Below, piece after piece: positions 1-9,333 of a DNA stretch of 64,000 bases. Every line of letters starts with the position of its first letter. Positions within the stretch are counted from its first letter, which is position 1. A program made the translations under genes and the position numbers. The stretch is from positions 62,001 to 126,000 of the forward strand of contig NZ_JAADZV010000004.1 in the NCBI RefSeq assembly GCF_010645075.1, in the 5' to 3' direction. This DNA comes from Flavobacterium limi (GTDB lineage: Bacteria; Bacteroidota; Bacteroidia; Flavobacteriales; Flavobacteriaceae). The notes under the pieces are model-generated. The model saw only the letters and a list, made by a program, of their open reading frames with translations. It ran no database searches and was not told the DNA's origin.

Positions 1-363
1 CTGAAGCTGATTGCCCCCATACTGTGAGTAATTTCCATCTTTGTCACACTGCCAGATGTCTACCATAACATTAGAAAGCGGCAGACATCCGTTACTTTGA
101 TCCTGAATTATTATTTTGATCAGCAAAGGTATACCTGTCCTGTCGCCAATTATATTGGCCTGTACTAGCTGTGCCGGAGTTTTAATCGGGAAAGGCCCGA
201 CCATTTCAACCGGTGAAACCAGACAGCTATTTGAATCAGTTCCGGGATCAGCTTCAGTTTCGTTTTCCTTTTCATCTTTAGAGCAGGATGAAATAAATGC
301 AGGCATTACAGCCATCGTACCTAAACCTAATAGTCCTTTTTTTAAGAATCGTCTTTTATCCAT
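1..363 (-). CDS. Intradiol ring-cleavage dioxygenase-like lipoprotein (5' part only)
   Basis: The gene runs off the left edge; 121 codons are visible. The N-terminus has KRRFLKKG followed by a hydrophobic stretch and a lipobox-like FISSC, so it looks like a Tat-exported lipoprotein. After an acidic linker come VEMVGPFPI and VMVDIWQCDKDGNYS. These match the start of the protocatechuate/catechol dioxygenase beta-sandwich, where VDIWQ.D..G.Y is typical. The iron ligands (two Tyr, two His) would lie beyond the edge, so catalysis cannot be judged. Secreted dioxygenase-like lipoproteins are common in Bacteroidota and their substrates are mostly unknown. It is followed, in the same direction of reading outward, by no visible partner. 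Confidence 0.75.
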   Translation of the reverse strand, partial: MDKRRFLKKGLLGLGTMAVMPAFISSCSKDEKENETEADPGTDSNSCLVSPVEMVGPFPIKTPAQLVQANIIGDRTGIPLLIKIIIQDQSNGCLPLSNVMVDIWQCDKDGNYSQYGGNQLQ

Positions 364-489
364 GATTTTTTTTATTATTGATCGCAAGATTCGAGCAAGT
401 GAAGATCCTCTCACTATTTTTAATTGCTTTTATGCAAATATGCAGCCGGTTCAGCTTTAAAAACATTGAACAAGGTCAATAAATAACTT

Positions 490-1068
490 TTATTTGATGA
501 ATATTTTTTTTCGGATCCTGCTCAAAAATTCATGGCTGATTCCGAGATAAGACGCTATCTGAAGATTGTTAAGCCGCTGTGAAAGCTGTGGGTATTTTTC
601 AATAAAATCCAGATAAAGCTGGTCAGCGGTTTTGCTTAAGTTATCCATCATTCGCTGTTGCAGGGCAATATGTGTTTTCTGTGTCATTACCCTGAATAAT
701 TTTTCTATTTTCGGAATATGTTCATAGACATATTCTTTATCTTTCCTGGATATGAGCAAGACTTCACTGTCTTCTAAGGCCTGAATGTGCAATTTTGATA
801 CACTGGCATTGGTAAAACTATCAAGATCAGTTACCCACCAATTTTCAATAGCAAAATAGAGAATCTGCTCAACACCGTTTGAATGAACCCTGTAAACTCT
901 GAAAAGCCCTTTCGTTACAAAACCTTCAAACTCGCATACTTCGCCTTCTTTTAATAAAAAGCTTTTCTTTTTAACAGTTGAACTTTGAAACAAATCACAA
1001 AATTCGTCCAGTTCCCTATCTGAAAGCGATATTGATTTAGATACATATTGCCTTAAATTATCCTTCAT
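490..1068 (-). CDS. Crp/Fnr family transcriptional regulator
   Basis: A 192-residue protein of the usual length for Bacteroidota Crp/Fnr regulators. Residues about 20-120 form a cyclic-nucleotide-binding-type beta roll (LKEGEVCEFEGFVTKGLFRVY, read in two parts around a Gly turn). A helix with IALQQRMMDNL follows, and then a short C-terminal winged-helix end with LGISHEFLSRIRKK as recognition helix. There are no FNR-type cysteine clusters, so it is probably not an iron-sulfur sensor. It is divergent in content from its neighbours: 126 bp separate it from the dioxygenase-like gene on the same strand, which it might regulate. The ligand is unknown. Confidence 0.85.
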   Translation of the reverse strand: MKDNLRQYVSKSISLSDRELDEFCDLFQSSTVKKKSFLLKEGEVCEFEGFVTKGLFRVYRVHSNGVEQILYFAIENWWVTDLDSFTNASVSKLHIQALEDSEVLLISRKDKEYVYEHIPKIEKLFRVMTQKTHIALQQRMMDNLSKTADQLYLDFIEKYPQLSQRLNNLQIASYLGISHEFLSRIRKKIFIK

Positions 1069-1445
1069 AGAAAATTTTACTGTTTTAAAATATAACAGCT
1101 GATATCATTGTTACCCTTCTAAAATATATAAAATTTTTATGAATACTGAGCTGTATCCTGCTGTGTAGTTTTTTTGTGCGGCATCAATTAATTTTATCTT
1201 ATTGGGAAATAAAGCTTGTCTCCAATTCTACACGAGTATATATTTTTATACAATATCCATGCCTCATTTATTTACTGTTATCCGTTCTGACCCGTCCTGA
1301 AATAACAAAACCTCGCATTCCTGCAAGGTTTTATATTCTATTCTTTGCCGATTCTCTTTGCGGGCATGGAAAGAATTTCCGCATCTGGTAGTCTACTGTA
1401 GACTCCTCTTTTTTATTTATATTAACTATATTCTTTTTTAATGAA
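1069..1445. other. Gene-poor stretch
   Basis: No convincing gene lies here. A 71-codon rightward reading frame at 1176-1391 has no recognisable start context or protein pattern. An imperfect hairpin at 1307-1332 (AAAACCT and AGGTTTT arms) and a short palindrome at 1391-1403 followed by a T-rich run may be remnants of terminators. The rest is AT-rich sequence without visible structure. Confidence 0.5.
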
Positions 1446-1988
1446 TCATTTTAATTTTTTATAATTCCTTTTTGCATATTGTACCTCAAAAGGGCCATCT
1501 TTAAAACCTATTTCTCTCAATGCTATTGCTTTATGAATTTTACTAAATTTTTTAATATTATACTCAATCATATTACCTGAATTAAGTAATTCAATAAATA
1601 GTATTCCTTCTTCATTATTAATAAAGAGGTAACGGTCACTTTTATAATTTTTTTTATCTTCATAATAATATTTTGAAATAATTATAGGGTTTCCATTTAA
1701 AAGCAATTCTTTAGAATCAATTCTTTTTAAAATGTTAGAATTAAAATAAACACTATTATCAGAATATCGTAGAGTATCTATATGCTTGTCAAACTTATAG
1801 ACATAATAACATCCAGTACTTTTTACATTTTTTATCATTTCTGAATTAAATATTTTATAGTTAGGACTAATTTCAGAGAAATTAAAAACTCTTATTTCAA
1901 TATTTTTTATTGTTTTTATGTCTACATTTTTACATGAGACAAATAATGTTAAAAACAAAATCCAATAAGTAATATATCTCACAAACAT
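1446..1988 (-). CDS. AT-rich lipoprotein, candidate immunity protein for the RHS toxin
   Basis: A 180-residue protein with a short N-terminus, a hydrophobic segment and a lipobox (LFVSC at about residues 15-19), so it is predicted to be a lipoprotein. I do not recognise a family. It starts 3 bp after the stop of the large RHS gene and is more AT-rich than the housekeeping genes, which is typical of the exchangeable toxin/immunity end of polymorphic toxin loci. A membrane-anchored immunity protein would fit a toxin that acts in the periplasm or is a peptidase. This role is inferred only from position. It could instead be an unrelated surface lipoprotein. Confidence 0.6.
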   Translation of the reverse strand: MFVRYITYWILFLTLFVSCKNVDIKTIKNIEIRVFNFSEISPNYKIFNSEMIKNVKSTGCYYVYKFDKHIDTLRYSDNSVYFNSNILKRIDSKELLLNGNPIIISKYYYEDKKNYKSDRYLFINNEEGILFIELLNSGNMIEYNIKKFSKIHKAIALREIGFKDGPFEVQYAKRNYKKLK

Positions 1989-1991
1989 AGT

Positions 1992-4900
1992 TTAAAGTTT
2001 ATTTAGTGCTCTTTGTAAACCAACCAAATACAAATTTGAATTCGGCTGATAAAACGAAAATCCAAATCGATCTTGGAATTGATAGGCAAAGACTTCATCT
2101 AAAGCAATTGATTTATTCCAATCTTTATAATAGTTAAAACTATTCGCAAAAAAACCTGTGTATCTTGATATGGCGTGTCCAAACTCATGTACTAACTTTT
2201 CTGCTGTTCCTCGATATGTAGTAAATGCACTTCTATAAATATTTATAAAACCATCATCCGATCCCGTGTAAGTTTCGTTTTTACTTTCTCTTAAAGTCAT
2301 ATACTGTGCAGAGGAGCCATCAGGTGCCCAAGAAGAATCTTTAAAATCAACCTGAACTTTTCCTCCCGCTACCTTATTTAAAGCTTTAAAAGTTCTTAAC
2401 TTCATTAATCTATTTAATGTTTCTTGATTTGCAGGTGCTTTACCATTCCCTTCATTTCCAAACTCTTTATCAAGATCTTCATTTAATTTTTTTATTAAGC
2501 TTTTGTTAGGCCTACTATGCAAAACATGGTTTAGTCCAGCTACAATACCCCCAGTTACAGCTCCCTGCCAGAAATTCCCTCCTGTTAGTTCTGCCCCTAC
2601 ACCTCCGCTTAATGCTCCAAAGGCAATAGTACCAACTGTACTATTTGCAAATTTACCAGCTCCAGCACTCCATCCAGATGCTCCTAAACTACCAAAAAAT
2701 CCTCCGGCTGCTCCACTTAGAAAACCTGCACCTCCTGATTTCATCATTGCCAAAGCACCTTGTGCTACACCGTGTGCTGCTGCCTGAACGAGAAATTTGG
2801 CACTTTGCAAACTCGAAGCAAATGCTGTGTTCGCTCCTGTTGCTGCGACTGTAAAACAACTTCCTATCCCAAAGGTAACCGCTCCTGATACTGCACCCCA
2901 AAAGGCAGATTTCAGCATTCCGGACAAACTTAAACTCGCATCGGCACCATTCATTATGGCGGCCGTAACCCCTATCATGTAACTTGCGGTTCCTATCATT
3001 GCCCCAATAATAACAGCAGCAAGAAGCCCCTCACCTAAACCAAAAATTTCTCCGCTCGGATCGTTATACAATAATGGATTATTCGTTACATAACCATATT
3101 TATTGTAACACTGGGTATTATAAGGGTCCTGAATATTTTCATCAGCATTGAGAAAACGTCTTTGTAATGGATCATACAACCTTCCATTCATGTGTATAAT
3201 ACCTAACTCTGTAAAATGCTCATGACTTGTATATCCGCGGTCTAATATACTTAATGCTCCATTTGTAAGGGTACCCCAGGCGTCAAAATGGCGCTGCTCT
3301 ACCAGATTACCTGCTTCATCACTTATAGCCAATATACTGCCTAAATAGTCCTTATGTAAAAATAGGTATTTTGCATTAGCATCAGCATAATTCTTTACAT
3401 AAATAATGTCACTGTCATAAGGGGTTCCTATGTAAAGTACATGTTTTTCCTTTCCTGTAGTATTGTCAGTCGTTATTTCGTAACTGCCGTCTTCACTATA
3501 GTATTTTGTGAATTTCCCCTGTTTGTCTTCTATGAAATTACCTCCATAGGTCACCATTTGCCTCATTTTAGTTAGTCCGTAACTAAATTGAGCGTCTCCT
3601 TTTTGGCCATCTATATATATTGGGTCATTATTTTCATTATAGGTTATGAATTGTGGTATATTATCGTCATAATTTTGAACGCCTACAGCATTAAGCAGCT
3701 GCGTGTCGGCCTGGTATATGTTATCTGTTCTAAAAGTGGTTGTTCCCGTTTGGTCGTTTTCAACGATACGGCCTTTATCGTCATAAGTATTACTGGATAA
3801 TAATCCTGTTTTTGGATTTGTCCAGCTTTTTAATCGGTTATTATCGTCATAAGTAAATACTTCGTCAACCGCTATTCCTCCTTTTCTCGATCGATTTTTC
3901 AATTCATTTTTTATAGCATCAAAAGCATACGTCATTTGAAGTACATTAGGCTGTACTGATGATGTATGTGCTACTGAAGTCAGAAAATTATTTGTATCAT
4001 ATTTATTTTCTATAGTTACGGCTCCTAAATTGGCTTTTAGTACTTGTCCGTTGGCATTCACTTTGTTCAATTGCCATAATACTTTTCCGGTGTTTTTATC
4101 TTTTATCTGATACAAGGCACCATTCCATGCACTGTAAATATTTTCCAGAGTCGTCTGGGTCATTTGCCCCGATGAATAGAGTCCTTTATCATAACTAATA
4201 ACACGTCCTTTATCATCATACGAGATATTCTTCTTAAAAAATAATTTCCCGTTGCTGTCTTCACTTGTTGTGAGTACACGACCATTTGCATCATAAGTCA
4301 TGTAGGTCAGATAACTTTTACCATTGGCGGTCCCTTTTTTATCCGTTATCATTCCTGATGCATTATAAATAAAACTGATAATTTTATTGGTTGTCTTACC
4401 ACTATCCCCAGTGGACAGCTCTTTTTGGGTAATCAGCTTCCCCTGGGTATCGTATGTATATTCTTTAGTTCCTTTTGGACTGATTTCTTTTAATAATTGA
4501 CCAAATCCATCATATTCATATCTATAAGTACCATTAGAAGGGTCTGTAAATTCGGACTTCCTTCCCCATAAATCGTACTTTGTAATCACATTATTTTGAC
4601 CGTAAGCAGCCGAAGTATTTTGTCCTGCAGCATTATAGGTGAATTTTATAATTCCACCTGTATCTTCAGATTCTGTCACATTGCCTAAGACATCTGTAGT
4701 TTTTCGATTGGTACGATTGTAACCATTTGATTCTTTTACTTTTGTAGTGAGTCCTGTAACTTCTGTTTCTATAATTTTTCCATTAAATCCTGTTACCGTT
4801 ACTTTTGCAGGGAAAACCGAATCGTCATAACTAAATACGTTCCATTTTGGTGTTTCAGCCTGATCATATAGTTCACTTTCTCTTATTTTTCTGCCTACTG

Positions 4901-7900
4901 CATCATATTCTACTTGTTTAGCAATATAAGATCCTGATTCAAATCCTTTGGTTTTTACGAGGTATTGCTCGCCTTTTTTATTGGTGTGAGTTTCTTTTAT
5001 GTTACCCGTCGGGCTGTATTCGGTAGCAATAATATCATCACCTTGCTTTTGATAGGTGTAAGTTGTAGTACCAGTTAAATTATGCTTAGATTTTGTCATT
5101 TTACCCCATCCATCATAGGTATTCGTAAGTACGTTTCCAAGTGGATCAGTTTGCGTGAGGACTTGTCCCCAGTCATTAGTAGTAGTCTGTGTAATCAAAC
5201 CTAAATTATCGGTAGTTTTTATAACAAACAATCCCTTAGCATCATACTCGTTTTTGACAGATTGAGTCTGACTGTCCTTATCATTCGTCTTTGTCTTTTC
5301 AGTAACATTACCATAACCGTCGTAAGAGTACGTATCTGTAACAGACTTCGAATAATCCTGATTAAAAGTTGTTATTGTTTTAGGTAAACCATTTTCATAT
5401 GTATAGGCTGTTTTACTTTTTTTAGTATCCCCATAAACCGTTACAATATCTTCTTTTTCTTTAATTCTGCCTACATAATAATCTTTTCCAGTTCCAGAAG
5501 CGTTATCCAGATATGTTGTATTAGAAGTCATTTTAGCAAAACCGTTATTGATATTAGTTTCAATTTTTTTAATTAAATTAAAATCTCCATATGTCATAGT
5601 AGCGGTTTCAGTTCTGTTCTTTAAGAAATCTTTTTCTGTCGATCGGTATGGCACTATCGTTTCTACGCCGGTAGCTGCCGATTTATCTGTTGTATATTCT
5701 AAAAATTTAAAAGACAAGAGTTGTGAATTATTCACAGAAACATCTGTTGGAAAAACGTCGCTATCTTGTCTTGTACTCCATTCTTTTATCACTGAACCGC
5801 TTAGTAAAGGATCAATCTCCAGACCCGACCAAATTTTGGTATTTTCGAAACCTGATGCATACCAATTGGAACGAGCCGATTTACGAAAACCAATCATTCC
5901 TCTCCCATTTACATGGGCTAAAAGTCCACGGTATTTAAAATCCTGCTTCCTGTCTAGCTGGGTAAGTTGCGAAACAACAAAAAATTGCGAAACATTTTCT
6001 AATTCTACAAAAGGGTATTTTTCCTTTTTAGAAGTTGAATAAAAATCAGGATCACTTTGTGAATTTAGCTCTTTATAGTTTATTACTGTAGAGATATTGC
6101 CTTGTTTGATCGTATTTATACGTGCAGTTTTCGAGGTATCATAAAGATTAAAAGTATACATCAAACCTTTAGAATTATCCAATCGATTTGTTCCTAAAAG
6201 CAATATGTTATTATTTATCTCATTCATTAAAAAATCACCGACCATTTCCCCATAATCATACAATTCTCCCGGATTACTAAAACTATAATTATAAAGATTT
6301 GTGAAATTAACATCAATAGTACTACTCGCCCCATTATTTCTAAAAACTTTTATATTAGTTTCAGTCTTTCGACCTGCCGATAATTTAGAATCTATAATGT
6401 AGTAATCAAACTGAACAAATTCACTTTTTCCATCCTTATCGAGGTCTATGGCTTTATAGTTTATTCTTCTCAAAGCTCCCACATTCGATAATTGTAACAC
6501 TTGAGAAGGATACCATTTACCTAATCCTGGTTTATACTCCTCTTTAAACCCATCACCGGTAGACAGATAAAGTCTCCAGTCTCCTGAAAGTGCATCTGCT
6601 TTATAGTTGCCTTGCATTCCCATAACAGATACCGGATTCCCTAATGCTACCGGCACCATTAAATCTGTTTTTTTATCACCATTAAAATCTCCTAAAACAG
6701 CATTGTCCCTTAGTCCGTTAATTGTTGTTAATGGAAAATGCTTATAGGTGTAATTTAGCTTTTGCGTAGTCTTTTCCCTGTAAAACTCTGTAAGATAAGG
6801 AGATCCATTACTGTAAAAGTTCAAAATATCCGATTTACTATTCCCATTAAAATCTCCAATTTTACCCTTTTCAATCTGGTTATACAAACTAGTTATTAAA
6901 AAAGAATTTTCTGGAGTTGTAGTAGGACTTAGATCTACTATTATTGAAAAATTTTCTTCGTTATTTGTAGTTTCATATTGATCATTAGCATGGCGAATAT
7001 CCTGATAATATCTTTTTGTGCCCAAAATAACAACTTCTGAAATACCATCGCCATCTACATCAAGTGGCATCATACTTTTGATCCATGTGTCCCTTGTAAT
7101 TGAATAATATGCATCCATACTATCTTCATAAGGCTGTTCAAAATACTGCATGGCTTCATCATACATTTCGCCAGGTATAGTTTTAGATGTTTGCAATTTC
7201 ACAACTCCATCCTCTATAGCATACACTTCTAAAAGAAGATCTTTTTTAAACGAGTCCGGAATTGGTATTAGTTTTCGTACAAGTATTCCTTGTCTGGAAC
7301 TAATTTCTCCATTACTATTTCTAAATGTTACAGCCACAGCTTTATTCAAATCTTCTTTAGTTAATGTTGATAAACCCATAGGTACATTCTGCTCAATTTT
7401 ATCTCCTAAATATGATTTTGAAAATGTGAGACCTTTTGGTATTGTTATCCATTCTAAACACCAGCCTTCAGGTCTACTACGATTTAAACAGGTACTGTAT
7501 TGATCGTGATATTGTAAATAATCTATTGTACCGTCTCCATCAAAATCTCCCACTACCTTATTGCTGGTATTATCTAAAAATTCTCTTGAATCCCAATTGG
7601 AATTAGAAGATTTTTGATATTCAAAAGAAACTGGATTTGCAGCCTGATTTTGAGAATTATACTCTATTATTTTATCAACATACTGATAATTGGTATTATT
7701 ATCATCTTTGATATAATTAATTATATACTTTTTAAATTGATTTCCATTGGCATTTACTACTATATTAGCGAGTAATTTATCCTGCAAAAATTTTGCTCCA
7801 TAGATATAAGAAACTTCCTTATAATCCCTTGTCGTGTAATTAAAAACAATGCTATTAAAGTGTTCTGTAACAACAGATTCATTGCCTCCCCATTGTACAC

Positions 7901-8729
7901 TGGTAATTAGTGATACATTATTATTTTTTGTATAGTTATATGTAATGTAGTTCCCTTGTGCATCTTTCCATTTTACAAGGTTATACTCCATAGGTGTTCT
8001 GGATTCATTGGTTGTACCATACCAAGCTTGGGCGCCATTATCAAAGGTTATTTCAAAAGATTGTGGACCTTTATAAACTTCTCCTGTTATGCTTCCTACA
8101 GATTTTATTTTTAAAGTGGAAAATTTTTCGGTAACATATTCTGTACCATCTTTGCCATATGTCGTTTCATCTCCCGGCGTCTTTAGTAATAGCTTTTGTC
8201 CATTAAACTCATAAAAATCAGTATAGTCAAGCTGAACTGCTTTTGAATCGCCATCTTTTTCGATATTTTTACCAAGTCTTCTAATGCTAGTAATACCCGA
8301 AAGCGAAAAACCCATACCTGCAATCCCTATACCGGAACCACTTGTATAAAACAAATTCATTTGCGGTGCTACCCCATTGATACTTGGAGGTAATGCGATT
8401 GGCAGAGTAAATTGTAACTGCCCATCCCCACCAACAGCAATTGTTCCTTTAGTATCATGAAAATTACCTGTTCCTACTTCTCCGGAAAGATTACTTTCTC
8501 CTGCAGTTGAATTCGTTGTACCTCCACTAGAAAAAGGGTCTGAACTCGCTCCAATAGTAGCCGTAAATGAACCCGTTATTGCAGAATTGGCAGTAAAACC
8601 ATTTGATAAAATAATAGTTTTAGGATCAGAAACGGTTCTTGATACGGTTTCTGCCTTATTAAGAATTTGCTGAGAAAAACTTAAGTTTATAAATAATAAC
8701 GAAAAATAAGTAAATAAATAATGTTTCAT
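1992..8729 (-). CDS. Secreted RHS/SpvB-type polymorphic toxin with C-terminal zinc metallopeptidase-like domain
   Basis: A 2245-residue protein. It has a signal peptide (FSQQ cleavage region near residue 20) and an SpvB-like N-terminal part with IALPPSINGVAPQMNLFYTS. FG-GAP/VCBS-like repeats follow (DFDGDGTIDY, DVDGDGISEV, DFNGDKKTDL), then many YD repeats at about residues 1100-1750. The RHS core ends at DPSGE (residues 1890-1894). A glycine-rich hydrophobic stretch follows to about 2060. The last 180 residues contain HEFGH at 2181-2185 with a downstream DEVFAYQ, as in zincins. This order is that of RHS polymorphic toxins, in which the region after the core is the variable toxin. Neighbours are surface proteins upstream and a lipoprotein 3 bp downstream. 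Peptidase activity is inferred from the motif only. Confidence 0.9.
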   Translation of the reverse strand: MKHYLFTYFSLLFINLSFSQQILNKAETVSRTVSDPKTIILSNGFTANSAITGSFTATIGASSDPFSSGGTTNSTAGESNLSGEVGTGNFHDTKGTIAVGGDGQLQFTLPIALPPSINGVAPQMNLFYTSGSGIGIAGMGFSLSGITSIRRLGKNIEKDGDSKAVQLDYTDFYEFNGQKLLLKTPGDETTYGKDGTEYVTEKFSTLKIKSVGSITGEVYKGPQSFEITFDNGAQAWYGTTNESRTPMEYNLVKWKDAQGNYITYNYTKNNNVSLITSVQWGGNESVVTEHFNSIVFNYTTRDYKEVSYIYGAKFLQDKLLANIVVNANGNQFKKYIINYIKDDNNTNYQYVDKIIEYNSQNQAANPVSFEYQKSSNSNWDSREFLDNTSNKVVGDFDGDGTIDYLQYHDQYSTCLNRSRPEGWCLEWITIPKGLTFSKSYLGDKIEQNVPMGLSTLTKEDLNKAVAVTFRNSNGEISSRQGILVRKLIPIPDSFKKDLLLEVYAIEDGVVKLQTSKTIPGEMYDEAMQYFEQPYEDSMDAYYSITRDTWIKSMMPLDVDGDGISEVVILGTKRYYQDIRHANDQYETTNNEENFSIIVDLSPTTTPENSFLITSLYNQIEKGKIGDFNGNSKSDILNFYSNGSPYLTEFYREKTTQKLNYTYKHFPLTTINGLRDNAVLGDFNGDKKTDLMVPVALGNPVSVMGMQGNYKADALSGDWRLYLSTGDGFKEEYKPGLGKWYPSQVLQLSNVGALRRINYKAIDLDKDGKSEFVQFDYYIIDSKLSAGRKTETNIKVFRNNGASSTIDVNFTNLYNYSFSNPGELYDYGEMVGDFLMNEINNNILLLGTNRLDNSKGLMYTFNLYDTSKTARINTIKQGNISTVINYKELNSQSDPDFYSTSKKEKYPFVELENVSQFFVVSQLTQLDRKQDFKYRGLLAHVNGRGMIGFRKSARSNWYASGFENTKIWSGLEIDPLLSGSVIKEWSTRQDSDVFPTDVSVNNSQLLSFKFLEYTTDKSAATGVETIVPYRSTEKDFLKNRTETATMTYGDFNLIKKIETNINNGFAKMTSNTTYLDNASGTGKDYYVGRIKEKEDIVTVYGDTKKSKTAYTYENGLPKTITTFNQDYSKSVTDTYSYDGYGNVTEKTKTNDKDSQTQSVKNEYDAKGLFVIKTTDNLGLITQTTTNDWGQVLTQTDPLGNVLTNTYDGWGKMTKSKHNLTGTTTYTYQKQGDDIIATEYSPTGNIKETHTNKKGEQYLVKTKGFESGSYIAKQVEYDAVGRKIRESELYDQAETPKWNVFSYDDSVFPAKVTVTGFNGKIIETEVTGLTTKVKESNGYNRTNRKTTDVLGNVTESEDTGGIIKFTYNAAGQNTSAAYGQNNVITKYDLWGRKSEFTDPSNGTYRYEYDGFGQLLKEISPKGTKEYTYDTQGKLITQKELSTGDSGKTTNKIISFIYNASGMITDKKGTANGKSYLTYMTYDANGRVLTTSEDSNGKLFFKKNISYDDKGRVISYDKGLYSSGQMTQTTLENIYSAWNGALYQIKDKNTGKVLWQLNKVNANGQVLKANLGAVTIENKYDTNNFLTSVAHTSSVQPNVLQMTYAFDAIKNELKNRSRKGGIAVDEVFTYDDNNRLKSWTNPKTGLLSSNTYDDKGRIVENDQTGTTTFRTDNIYQADTQLLNAVGVQNYDDNIPQFITYNENNDPIYIDGQKGDAQFSYGLTKMRQMVTYGGNFIEDKQGKFTKYYSEDGSYEITTDNTTGKEKHVLYIGTPYDSDIIYVKNYADANAKYLFLHKDYLGSILAISDEAGNLVEQRHFDAWGTLTNGALSILDRGYTSHEHFTELGIIHMNGRLYDPLQRRFLNADENIQDPYNTQCYNKYGYVTNNPLLYNDPSGEIFGLGEGLLAAVIIGAMIGTASYMIGVTAAIMNGADASLSLSGMLKSAFWGAVSGAVTFGIGSCFTVAATGANTAFASSLQSAKFLVQAAAHGVAQGALAMMKSGGAGFLSGAAGGFFGSLGASGWSAGAGKFANSTVGTIAFGALSGGVGAELTGGNFWQGAVTGGIVAGLNHVLHSRPNKSLIKKLNEDLDKEFGNEGNGKAPANQETLNRLMKLRTFKALNKVAGGKVQVDFKDSSWAPDGSSAQYMTLRESKNETYTGSDDGFINIYRSAFTTYRGTAEKLVHEFGHAISRYTGFFANSFNYYKDWNKSIALDEVFAYQFQDRFGFSFYQPNSNLYLVGLQRALNKL

Positions 8730-8875
8730 TACAATGTTTTATCACTTCCAGTTCCACTTCCATAAATTGCAGCAGAACTAAATGTTATTAGTAAATTAAT
8801 TATTAATAAATTGAACTTTTAGAATAATTTATACTCTTTTCAGAAGATTATAAATCTAAAAATTTCAACTAAAAT

Positions 8876-9328
8876 TTATTGCTTGATAATTTTAAATGAT
8901 TTTGGGGCACCTGATTTGTAGTTAAGCAGAACAATATACACTCCTGAAGGGTATGACTGAAACAAAATGTTCTGGGTATTTGTATTTTTAATTCCCTCAA
9001 ACGTTTTTAAGACCTGCCCTGTAAGTGAAAAAAGCTGGATCGAGGTGACATAATTCTCATCAGTGAGTTCCCATTTCAGGTACAGTTCTTCTTTTACCGG
9101 ATTAGGATAATACGAAATCATGTCCTCTCCGGGAATATTTTCCAGATCATCCTCTACAATAGCCTCTATTTCTTTGGCTTGTTTACCTGTTTCCGGCAGG
9201 CAGTTGACACACAATGTCCTGCTGATTTGATTCCCGGCGTTATCATAACTAAACTTAATCTTCGTTTGGTTTTGGGCTTTAGACAATAATGAAAATCCCA
9301 ATACTAATATTGTAAAATAATATTTCAT
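8876..9328 (-). CDS. Small secreted protein with T9SS type A sorting domain
   Basis: A 150-residue protein with a signal peptide (LLSKAQ cleavage region). Its short mature N-terminus holds one YD-repeat-like phrase, FSYDNAGNQISR, and CVNC. The C-terminal 80 residues begin with YYPNPVKEEL and end in SGVYIVLLNYKSGAPKSF plus KIIKQ, the pattern of a T9SS type A C-terminal sorting domain (TIGR04183-like). It therefore consists mainly of a sorting domain and a single RHS-like strand. It lies 146 bp upstream of the RHS gene and 5 bp downstream of a tail-fibre-like gene. It may help place or anchor the RHS protein on the cell surface, but that is inference. Confidence 0.85.
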   Translation of the reverse strand: MKYYFTILVLGFSLLSKAQNQTKIKFSYDNAGNQISRTLCVNCLPETGKQAKEIEAIVEDDLENIPGEDMISYYPNPVKEELYLKWELTDENYVTSIQLFSLTGQVLKTFEGIKNTNTQNILFQSYPSGVYIVLLNYKSGAPKSFKIIKQ

Positions 9329-9333
9329 TCAAT

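Noticed and set aside
1176..1391. 71-codon rightward frame in the gap after the Crp/Fnr gene
   Set aside because: No ribosome-binding or promoter context, no protein pattern, and low-complexity AT-rich codons; likely chance.
2503..2982. Several frames opposite the glycine-rich part of the RHS gene
   Set aside because: They are mirror images of the Gly/Ala-rich codons on the other strand and show Pro-rich nonsense sequence.
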